Notes under the pieces: model-generated
What the model was told of the DNA's origin: nothing
Seen by the model: the letters and a program-made list of their open reading frames with translations, nothing else
Databases searched by the model: none
Assembly (NCBI GenBank): GCA_964446595.1
Contig: CAYUPY010000032.1
Coordinates: 1 to 15,897 of the forward strand
Source of the DNA: CAYUPY01 sp964446595
GTDB taxonomy: Bacteria; Patescibacteriota; Dojkabacteria; J137; JAEUSD01
Direction of reading: 5' to 3'
Length of the DNA stretch: 15,897 bases
Part shown: positions 6,494 to 12,938 of the stretch, one piece after another
How positions within the stretch are numbered: position 1 is the first letter of the stretch
How the letters are laid out: each line of letters starts with the position of its first letter
Translations under genes and position numbers: made by a program

Positions 6494-8113
6494 ATGAAGC
6501 AATTAGACAGGTTCTTCTTTAATATTTTTGTGGCTATGGGTATAGTCACTACGGCAGCATTTACTATGTGGTGGTTTTTAGATGATCACCTTCCTCAAAA
6601 TTTTGACGGTGCAACCCCTATTCTAGATATCTTTTTGTTTGTCCTTTTAACATATGTTGTTTTTCATGACATTATTAAACAAGTACTCTTTTGGATCGTT
6701 GCCAGTCATATTAAACCTCAGCAGACACCAAAACCAAGGCCAGGGCTTAAAGTTGCTTTTATTACAACCTTTGTGCCAGGTAGTGAATCTCATGATTTAC
6801 TGCATAAAATTTTGCCAGCCATGGTTGCGGCCAGTTATAAACACGATACCTGGCTGCTAGACGAAGGCAACGACAAAGAATGCCAAGAAATTTGTAAAAA
6901 GTACGGTGTTAACTATTTCACTAGATTTGATAAGGAGCACTACAATCAGCCAGAAGGCAAATTTGCCAGTAAAACAAAGGGTGGAAATCACAACGCTTGG
7001 TATGATGCTGAAGGCTACAAGTACGATATTGTGGCACAAATTGATACTGATTTCGTTCCCAAACGTAATTTCTTAACTAGAACTCTGGGTTACTTTAACG
7101 ACCCCGATGTGGCGTTTGTGGGTACCCCTCAAATTTACGGAAATACAGATTCATTTATTGCTAGAGGTGCGGCTCAGCAGACATATAATTTCTACGGACC
7201 AATTTTAAGAGGTCTGGCAAATATTGATATGACATTCATGATAGGGGCCAATCATTTGGTGTGCGTAAGTGCTCTAAAAGATATTGATTACTACAACGCG
7301 CATCTTACCGAAGATTTGATTACAGGGATGGAACTACATGCTCGCAAATGGAAAAGTAAATACGTACACGAAGCTCTGGCAATCGGGGAAGGCCCATCAA
7401 CTTGGACTTCTTACTTTAACCAGCAAATGCGGTGGGCCTTCGGCTGTATGGATATCCTTTTTCATCATACAGGTAGGCTAGTAAAACAAATGCGCAGCAG
7501 ACATCGAATTATCTACTTGCTAATGCAGCAGCATTATTTTACCGGTCTAGCAATGGCTATCGGAATCTTGCTAATTACCTTATATGCTTTGTTTGGAATT
7601 TCACCAGTTAACATAGATCTTGTGCAATTATTGCAAATCTATATTCCGCTTTTGATTTGGCATTCAATAATCAACTTTTGGATGCAAAAGTACTTTGTGA
7701 ATCCTAAAGAGGAAAGTGGGCTTCTAATCGCCGGCAGAGTAGTTAGCATAGCTGTTTGGCCCATTTATTTCCTAGCATTTATCGGGGTATTAAGAAGAAA
7801 AAGATTAGTTTTTAAAGTTACCCCAAAAGGGAACGGTCATAAATTGACTGACCCGATGGGCGTATTCTTGCCTCAACTATTTATTGTGATTCTAATGGGA
7901 TTCAATCTAGTTATGGCAGGGCTAAACAACAATACTGGTATCGTGATGATCTTTTGGATGGTTATAACAGGAGGAGCATTCGCAGGGATCGTGTTGAGCC
8001 TATTTATGCCGAAATTCCTTTACTTAGTAAAAAGCCTGGCAATCTCACTATATATAAAGTTAAGAGAAATAGTAGGGCTTAGACCGCTTGAGCTTGGTTC
8101 AAAGAACGTCTAG
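6494..8113 (+). CDS. Processive family 2 glycosyltransferase (cellulose/hyaluronan-synthase-like)
   Basis: 539-residue membrane enzyme expected to polymerise a beta-linked glycan from nucleotide sugars at the inner face and pass it across the membrane. Two N-terminal helices (about 10-29 and 44-70) precede a cytoplasmic GT-A domain with the full motif set: LLDEGND (121-127), KxKGGN (160-165), DTD (184-186, metal and UDP binding), TED (272-274, catalytic base) and QQMRW (310-314, acceptor and pyrophosphate site). About five more helices follow (from about 330 to 525), interrupted by a basic loop (RRKRLVFKVTPKGNGHKL). Length and order match bacterial cellulose-synthase-like proteins without a PilZ domain. 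No BcsB-like or other export partner is next to it, so the polymer cannot be named. Confidence 0.88.
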   Translation: MKQLDRFFFNIFVAMGIVTTAAFTMWWFLDDHLPQNFDGATPILDIFLFVLLTYVVFHDIIKQVLFWIVASHIKPQQTPKPRPGLKVAFITTFVPGSESHDLLHKILPAMVAASYKHDTWLLDEGNDKECQEICKKYGVNYFTRFDKEHYNQPEGKFASKTKGGNHNAWYDAEGYKYDIVAQIDTDFVPKRNFLTRTLGYFNDPDVAFVGTPQIYGNTDSFIARGAAQQTYNFYGPILRGLANIDMTFMIGANHLVCVSALKDIDYYNAHLTEDLITGMELHARKWKSKYVHEALAIGEGPSTWTSYFNQQMRWAFGCMDILFHHTGRLVKQMRSRHRIIYLLMQQHYFTGLAMAIGILLITLYALFGISPVNIDLVQLLQIYIPLLIWHSIINFWMQKYFVNPKEESGLLIAGRVVSIAVWPIYFLAFIGVLRRKRLVFKVTPKGNGHKLTDPMGVFLPQLFIVILMGFNLVMAGLNNNTGIVMIFWMVITGGAFAGIVLSLFMPKFLYLVKSLAISLYIKLREIVGLRPLELGSKNV

Positions 8114-8140
8114 ATTTATTTCCCCAAAAAGAATATGCTA

Positions 8141-8160
8141 GTATATAGGAAACTATATAC
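8141..8160. repeat. Perfect 8-bp inverted repeat with GAAA loop
   Basis: GTATATAG, loop GAAA, CTATATAC. In RNA this forms an 8-bp stem closed by a GNRA tetraloop, between the GT2 stop (8113) and the 67-residue ORF start (8192). No U-run follows directly, so it is not a classic terminator. It may be an RNA-processing or stability element, a weak terminator, or an operator. Confidence 0.5.
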
Positions 8161-8191
8161 AAATACTTTACCCTTTTAAAGACTTAAGCCT

Positions 8192-8395
8192 ATGCTAGAG
8201 CTAAAGATAAAAAAGCTCTCCGACTGCACTTTCTCGGTAATTATCAGTCTTTACGATAAGGTTGTGAGTAAGCGGGTAGTAACAACTAGTGATAACCTTG
8301 AAATTTCAGAAAAAGTAGAGTACCTCTTAAAAGGGAACAATGAGGTACTCTCTTACTTTCTTTGCGAAGCTGAAGACGAAAACTCGCCATCTTGA
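8192..8395 (+). CDS. Small hypothetical protein, 67 residues
   Basis: Soluble, charged product (start MLELKIKKLSDCTFSVII, end CEAEDENSPS), with alternating hydrophobic strands followed by a short helix-like segment (SEKVEYLLKGNNEVLSYFL). No family is recognised. It has two cysteines (about positions 12 and 58), no signal peptide and no membrane helix. It lies 78 bases after the GT2 gene behind a hairpin and ends 8 bases before the convergent PhnB-like gene. No strong ribosome site precedes the ATG. The stretch has no competing gene on either strand, which favours it being real, but chance cannot be excluded. Confidence 0.45.
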   Translation: MLELKIKKLSDCTFSVIISLYDKVVSKRVVTTSDNLEISEKVEYLLKGNNEVLSYFLCEAEDENSPS

Positions 8396-8403
8396 TAAAG
8401 CTC

Positions 8404-9291
8404 TTAAGCTACAGCTGCTTCTAATTGTGAAATTTCTATCTTTTTCATCTTTAACATAGCTTCGTTTGCTTTCTGTGCTTTTTCGGCGTCTGGATGTTGA
8501 AGAAGCTCCATTAACCTAGTGGGAATAATTTGCCAAGATACACCAAATTGATCTTTAAGCCATCCGCACATTGATTCTTTACCACCTGCTTCTAAGAAGG
8601 CGTGCCAGTACTTATCTACTTCTTCCTGATCCTGGCAACTTACAAACAAAGAGATGGCATCGTTAAAGCCAAAATCATGTTCTACCATGCCAGAATCCAT
8701 CGCGTAGAAAACTCTGTCTGCAAGTGTAAAGCTGCCCCACATAATTGCCGTATCCACACCGTTGACTGACTCAGCAAATGGAACTACCTCATCTACGCTG
8801 GAGTTTGGGAACAGGTCAGCATAAAACTCCAGCGCTGCTTTTGCCTTGCCAAAATTTTTGTTGGTGAACAAAAAGCTAGGTGTTACTTTTTCGCCTTCTT
8901 TACCATCTTCCCGCATCGCAATCTGCCAAGTCATACCGAACCTATCCTGCACCCAGCCGTAATATTCACTCCAATCGTATTTTTGTAGTTCCATCAATAC
9001 CTCTCCATCTTTGCTTAAACCCTCCCAGTATTTATCTGCGTTTTCACGTGTCGTTTCCACAAAAAATGAGATCGAAGGGTTCATTTCATCGTGTTCACCT
9101 GCATCAAAAGCATCAATCATTAGTCCTCCAATCTTAAACTCGGCCGACATAACTTTTCCGCCTAGATCAGGTACTTCAGCGGGATATTCTTGCAGAGAAA
9201 CTAATTCAAAATCTACGAAAGTTTCTTGATAACAGTTAATTGCTTCTTCAGCATTTCCCAGGAACCAAAGAAATGGAGTGATTTTTTGCAT
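8404..9291 (-). CDS. Tandem PhnB-like (VOC superfamily) protein
   Basis: 295 residues made of two copies of the PhnB/3-demethylubiquinone-methyltransferase-like glyoxalase fold. Copy one (about 1-130) starts KITPFLWFLGNAEEAINCY and ends DRFGMTWQIAM. Copy two (about 136-258) starts KVTPSFLFTNKNFGKAKAALEFY and ends DQFGVSWQIIP. Each repeats the ISFFV/ISLFV strand and the DKYW helix. A Lys/Glu-rich helical tail (260-295) follows. VOC proteins bind a metal or small ligand between paired modules. The PhnB branch often lacks a known reaction, so no substrate is offered. It is divergent from the lactate permease gene (42 bases between starts). Confidence 0.85.
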   Translation of the reverse strand: MQKITPFLWFLGNAEEAINCYQETFVDFELVSLQEYPAEVPDLGGKVMSAEFKIGGLMIDAFDAGEHDEMNPSISFFVETTRENADKYWEGLSKDGEVLMELQKYDWSEYYGWVQDRFGMTWQIAMREDGKEGEKVTPSFLFTNKNFGKAKAALEFYADLFPNSSVDEVVPFAESVNGVDTAIMWGSFTLADRVFYAMDSGMVEHDFGFNDAISLFVSCQDQEEVDKYWHAFLEAGGKESMCGWLKDQFGVSWQIIPTRLMELLQHPDAEKAQKANEAMLKMKKIEISQLEAAVA

Positions 9292-9333
9292 AGATTTTAG
9301 TTGCTCAGTTAATCATTTATCTTAGCAGAGAAA

Positions 9334-10818
9334 ATGATAGAATTTAGCCGCATGATTGAATTATTACTAGCGATAGCAGTTTTTCTGCTCATCCCTATTT
9401 GCATTATCGTATTTAAGCTCAAACTGGTAACTAGTGCGGCGATTGGCGTGGTGTTTACGTTGTTAGTTGTGGTACTGCAATGGAACGTTGGTATGGATGG
9501 GCTGATAACGAGCGCAACTAGTGGCGGCGCAACCACTCTGGAAATCTTGCTTATTTTGCTGGGTGCTTTGATTTTAATCGAAAATAGCAAGGCGGCAGGG
9601 ACCTTCACTACTTGGGAACAAGAGCTGGGTAAGATTTTTACTGATAGGGTTGCACTCACCTTGGTGTTCGCTTTCTTTTTGAGTAGCCTGTTGGAAGGCA
9701 TAGCAGGCTTTGGTACTCCGGTGGCAATAATCGCCCCGATTTTGGTAGGACTGGGCTACAAACCGCTAAAAGCACTTACCTTGGCATTGCTGGGAAACAG
9801 TACCGCTGTTACTTTTGGTGCGTTAGGTACGCCTTTGCTGGTGGGTATTGGACAAGGTGCGGCAGTAGCGGATGGTGCTATTTTGCGGGAGGTTGCTTTG
9901 CTGGCGGTGATATTTCACGCTATTGCCGCGTTTGTGATAGTCTACGCTATTTCTAAGTTAGCAGCAGAAGACTTGCCGAGCGCAAATGGCGTTTGGAAAG
10001 TGAGTGTTACTGCCGCGGCTGCGTTCGCAGCCGCGTATCTAATCAGTGTGCTTGTCCTGCCGCTAGAACTGGTTTCGGTGGCTACGAGTTTGCTGGGGTT
10101 GGGACTGTTCACGCTCGGTTATTCTTTGCAAAACAGCTCGCAGCAGTTGGCCACAGTGAACTTCAAGCAGCTCGTATTTTCTAGCACCCCGATTCTGCTT
10201 GTAATTGCTGCTTTACTGGTTTTGCGATTCCTGTTGCTGCCTCTAGCTGGAAGGTCGATATTTACTAGCCCTGGTGCGGCGATTGTCCTGGCTGGACTGC
10301 TGATAGTTCTTTTCACGCGGAAAAAAGGCGCAAAAGTGGACTGGAAGCAGATTTTTGGCAAATTAATTAAACCAGGCTTAACACTATTGTGCGTGGTGGT
10401 GATGGCTCAGCTGATAATCAATTCTGGCTCAAATTCGAGCGGCCTAGAAGGCATTCCCGAAGTGCTGGCGGCAAATTTAGTGTGGTTAGGTGATTTTTAT
10501 CCGCTTGTTTCTGGTGTGTTGGCATTGGCTGGGACCTTTGTATCCGGTAGTGCAACAGTTTCTAACTTACTCTTCTCGGGTCTACAGTTAACCACCGCCC
10601 AAACGATCGGGCTTTCCTCAGTGGCGATTTTGGCTATCCAAGCGTTTGCCAGCGCCGTTGCCAATCCAGTTGCGTTAACGAATATTGCTGCTGGTCAAGC
10701 AACCGTCGACGTGCCAGAAGGTCAAGAAAGTAAAGTGTTAGCAGCAACGATCAAAGTGGTACTGCTCGCGATTGCAATTGCTAGCGTGCTAGTTGTGTTC
10801 TATGAACTAATTGCTTAA
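9334..10818 (+). CDS. lldP: L-lactate permease (LctP family)
   Basis: 494-residue integral membrane protein, a little shorter than the usual 530-560, with about 12-14 hydrophobic segments. Family signatures are plain: LLEGIAGFGTPVAIIAPILV (from about 119), LALLGNSTAVTFGALGTPLL (from about 140) and the late GTFVSGSATVSNLLFSGLQ with QAFASAVANPVALTNIAAGQ. LctP proteins carry lactate or glycolate with protons; uptake or export here depends on metabolism not seen in the window. The ATG at 9334 follows a weak GAGAAA; an ATG at 9352 (MIELLLA) is a credible alternative. The stop TAA shares four bases (TTAA, 10815-10818) with the stop of the convergent NmrA-like gene. The symbol follows the family; orthology to E. 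coli lldP is not proven. Confidence 0.85.
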   Translation: MIEFSRMIELLLAIAVFLLIPICIIVFKLKLVTSAAIGVVFTLLVVVLQWNVGMDGLITSATSGGATTLEILLILLGALILIENSKAAGTFTTWEQELGKIFTDRVALTLVFAFFLSSLLEGIAGFGTPVAIIAPILVGLGYKPLKALTLALLGNSTAVTFGALGTPLLVGIGQGAAVADGAILREVALLAVIFHAIAAFVIVYAISKLAAEDLPSANGVWKVSVTAAAAFAAAYLISVLVLPLELVSVATSLLGLGLFTLGYSLQNSSQQLATVNFKQLVFSSTPILLVIAALLVLRFLLLPLAGRSIFTSPGAAIVLAGLLIVLFTRKKGAKVDWKQIFGKLIKPGLTLLCVVVMAQLIINSGSNSSGLEGIPEVLAANLVWLGDFYPLVSGVLALAGTFVSGSATVSNLLFSGLQLTTAQTIGLSSVAILAIQAFASAVANPVALTNIAAGQATVDVPEGQESKVLAATIKVVLLAIAIASVLVVFYELIA

Positions 10819-11678
10819 GCCCCTCGCAGCACTTGCAAGTTATCATCTACACATTGCTCAAAACTGATTGGTTTATGCTTCGTCAGCTTTTCAAAATCAT
10901 TGCTGGCGTGGTCCGCTTTACCTAACCTAGCCACGGTATACAAAGCCAGCATTATAAACGCAAAGTCAAACTTTACGCCGCTTCGTACTTTGCGGTACAA
11001 GAAAGCTAGCGGATTTGGGCTCTTGTAGGTGATGGTTGTGCCTAGTTTTTGCGAGAGAATCTCGGCAATTTCGCTGTAGCTGAAGGATTCGCTGCCGGTA
11101 ATTTCGTAGGCTTTGTTTAGGTGTTCGTCCTTTTCGGCTAGGACTTTGGCGATAACGGTGCCGATGTCTCTTACATCTACAAAATTGGTTTTACCCTGAC
11201 CTGCCGGTACATAGATTTCTCCCGCATGGATTTCTTTTAGATGTGTAGTTGTTAAGTTCTGCATAAAAAAGCTTGGTCTCACAAAAGTGTAGGGTAGGCC
11301 TACTTCCTGAATGTATTTTTCGATCTTGTGGTGGGGTGTAAAAGAGTTGTTTTCTGCACCTTGCAGCGATAAAAACACAATCTGCTCCACGCCTACAGCT
11401 TTGCATTCGTCAATAAATGGATGAAAGTATTTTTTTACATTGGCCAGTGCTGGCGGTCGCATCAAAAATATCTGTTTTATTCCGTTCAAAGCTGCTGCAA
11501 AGGTAGTTTGATCAGTAAAGTCTAACTTTCTTACCTCTACATCTTGATTAGCTCGCGGATTGTATGAACCAACCATGTACGGAACGCCCAGCGCTTGTAA
11601 TTCTTTAACCACGCAACTGCCAACGTTGCCCTCCGCCCCGGTAATTAAGATAGTGTGCCTATTGGTTATACTTTCCAT
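10815..11678 (-). CDS. NmrA-like NAD(P)-binding (atypical SDR) protein
   Basis: 287 residues. The N-terminal Rossmann motif is ILITGAEGNVGS (GxxGxxG, 14-20). Then come the LDFTDQTTF strand that places the adenine, QIVFLSLQGAENN and LPYTFVRPSFFMQNL, the NmrA/quinone-reductase-2-like core. The active-site Y-x-x-x-K of classical SDRs is replaced by HHKIEKYI, as in NmrA-type proteins, which act as NAD(P)H-dependent quinone reductases or redox sensors. It is the third gene of an operon with a flavin reductase and a MarR regulator. Its ATG overlaps the end of the MarR gene by 20 bases, suggesting coupled translation. Confidence 0.82.
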   Translation of the reverse strand: MESITNRHTILITGAEGNVGSCVVKELQALGVPYMVGSYNPRANQDVEVRKLDFTDQTTFAAALNGIKQIFLMRPPALANVKKYFHPFIDECKAVGVEQIVFLSLQGAENNSFTPHHKIEKYIQEVGLPYTFVRPSFFMQNLTTTHLKEIHAGEIYVPAGQGKTNFVDVRDIGTVIAKVLAEKDEHLNKAYEITGSESFSYSEIAEILSQKLGTTITYKSPNPLAFLYRKVRSGVKFDFAFIMLALYTVARLGKADHASNDFEKLTKHKPISFEQCVDDNLQVLRGA

Positions 11679-12114
11679 TAAGATTTTGGTTAATTATTTC
11701 TAAATTATTTATGATGTCCTGTAGTGCAGTTTGACCAACGCCCTCGTACATGAACTGCATTTCCTGGCTTCTTTGCAGGTTTATCTTATTTAGTATGCTT
11801 TTGCCCTCTGGAGACAGTCTGATGTACCAGTTTCGCTTATCTGAGTCCGATTGTTCCTTTAAAACCAATCCTTTTTCTTGCAATACGCTGATAATTTGTG
11901 AGACTGCACCTTTGGAAGTGTGTTGGCAGTTAACTAAATCTTTAAACTGCAGATCGTCTTTGCCGTACAAACGGAATAGCAACATGGACTGAGTAAAAGT
12001 GAGATCGTATTCTTGCAACATGACCTCGATCTGCTGCTGAATGCCAAGTCCTAAATCCAGAACTAGCTCAAAGAATCTGCGCCTCATTTTATCTGTAGGA
12101 GTTGAGTTTTTCAT
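11659..12114 (-). CDS. MarR family transcriptional regulator
   Basis: 151 residues. Winged HTH: LTFTQSMLLFRLY (helix 2), LQFKDLVNCQHTSKGAVSQIISVLQEKGLV (helix-turn-helix, about 55-84), and the wing EQSDSDKRNWYIRLSPEGK (the DxRxxxxxLTxxG signature). Flanking helices at both ends would form the dimer. The single cysteine is C63, at the HTH. Its ATG overlaps the reductase TAA (TAATG) and its end overlaps the NmrA-like gene, so all three are one operon. A 15-bp palindrome at 12872-12886 next to the operon promoter is the obvious binding site, giving autorepression relieved by a ligand or oxidant. Confidence 0.88.
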   Translation of the reverse strand: MKNSTPTDKMRRRFFELVLDLGLGIQQQIEVMLQEYDLTFTQSMLLFRLYGKDDLQFKDLVNCQHTSKGAVSQIISVLQEKGLVLKEQSDSDKRNWYIRLSPEGKSILNKINLQRSQEMQFMYEGVGQTALQDIINNLEIINQNLNGKYNQ

Positions 12115-12857
12115 TACTTGCCGCCTTTTACGCTGCGGAAAGGGTCAAATTTAATGTTGAAAATTGAGACTCCTAAAGATTTTAGCCGGGATTTTTGTGT
12201 CGTCACAAATTCTGGCGAGCCAGCAATATAGAACTTTCCTTGCTTTGCCTTAAGCTTTAGAATGGCTTTTTCGGGAACTTCCTGCTTGCCGGTTAGATAC
12301 TTCACCTGGAACTGAGAGTTGTTCTGGGCAATTTCATCCAACTCCTGCTTAAACAAAATATCTACATCCGAGCTAAAGTAGTAAAGAGTGATCTTGGGAA
12401 GATTTTCAGCCTGCGCAAGCTCTTTCAAGATTGAGCGAAAAGGTGTAATCCCAACACCACCAGCAATAAAAATATACTCTTTTGCAAGGTCTGTAACTTT
12501 AAACTTGCCCACTGGCCCCATTGCAACTATTTTGTCACCTGGCTGCATATTAAATAGCTCTCGCTTAAAAGAGCTGGACTTCTCTTCAAAGTATCTGGTA
12601 GTGATTCTGATCTCCTGCTCGTGAGGAGCTGAAGAGGGGGAATAGAATCTGATGCTCCCGCGCTCATCGACATTCTCGTGCTTCAAGTTTAGTAGCAAAT
12701 GTTCACCAGCCTCAATCTTAAAATCTTTGGGAGGGCTAAAATAAAACGACCAAACATTCCCTGCTTCGTGCTCCTTGCGCATGAAGCTAAATTGCTGGCG
12801 CCGCAAGATGCGATGAAAATCTGTAATTAAGTGAAGTAGCTCTAACAATTTTTCCAT
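12114..12857 (-). CDS. FAD-binding ferredoxin/flavodoxin-NADP reductase-like oxidoreductase
   Basis: 247 residues. FAD domain: RFYSPSS (R70-x-Y-S, flavin binding), then ITTRYFEEKSSSF and GDKIVAMGPVGKF (108-119). NAD(P)H domain: IFIAGGVGITPFRSIL (129-144, GGVGITP motif), TLYYFSSDVD and FYIAGSPEFV (the usual Cys-Gly is replaced by Ala-Gly). No 2Fe-2S domain is attached, so it should pass electrons from NAD(P)H to a separate ferredoxin, flavodoxin or other acceptor. Residues 1-22 form an extra helical N-terminus. It is the first gene of the reductase-MarR-NmrA operon behind a consensus promoter. No ribosome site precedes the ATG at 12857. Confidence 0.85.
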   Translation of the reverse strand: MEKLLELLHLITDFHRILRRQQFSFMRKEHEAGNVWSFYFSPPKDFKIEAGEHLLLNLKHENVDERGSIRFYSPSSAPHEQEIRITTRYFEEKSSSFKRELFNMQPGDKIVAMGPVGKFKVTDLAKEYIFIAGGVGITPFRSILKELAQAENLPKITLYYFSSDVDILFKQELDEIAQNNSQFQVKYLTGKQEVPEKAILKLKAKQGKFYIAGSPEFVTTQKSRLKSLGVSIFNIKFDPFRSVKGGK

Positions 12858-12871
12858 GAACTAATATAATA

Positions 12872-12886
12872 GTTTAGATTCTAAAC
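12872..12886. promoter_or_regulatory. Putative MarR operator palindrome
   Basis: GTTTAGA, one base, TCTAAAC: perfect 7-bp arms around a single central base. It starts one base downstream of the -10 box, so it spans the transcription start, and a dimer bound there would block RNA polymerase. Short AT-rich inverted repeats of this form are typical for MarR proteins, and a MarR gene is the second cistron. Confidence 0.75.
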
Positions 12887-12887
12887 A

Positions 12888-12916
12888 ATTATACTGATCC
12901 GGCAAAGTATTGTCAA
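12888..12916 (-). promoter_or_regulatory. Consensus sigma-70 promoter of the reductase-MarR-NmrA operon
   Basis: On the minus strand TTGACA (12916-12911) and TATAAT (12893-12888) are separated by exactly 17 bases; both boxes are perfect. It sits in the 81 bases between the metalloprotease stop and the reductase ATG, so the operon is transcribed on its own. Such a strong promoter fits tight repression by the adjoining operator. No terminator for the upstream gene is visible. Confidence 0.85.
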
Positions 12917-12938
12917 AACAGGCAAATTCCTTAATAGA

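Noticed and set aside
9309..9701. 130-codon minus-strand frame rich in Ser, Lys and Ile
   Set aside because: It lies opposite the lactate permease, whose family motifs are strong; the composition is that of an antisense shadow of a membrane protein.
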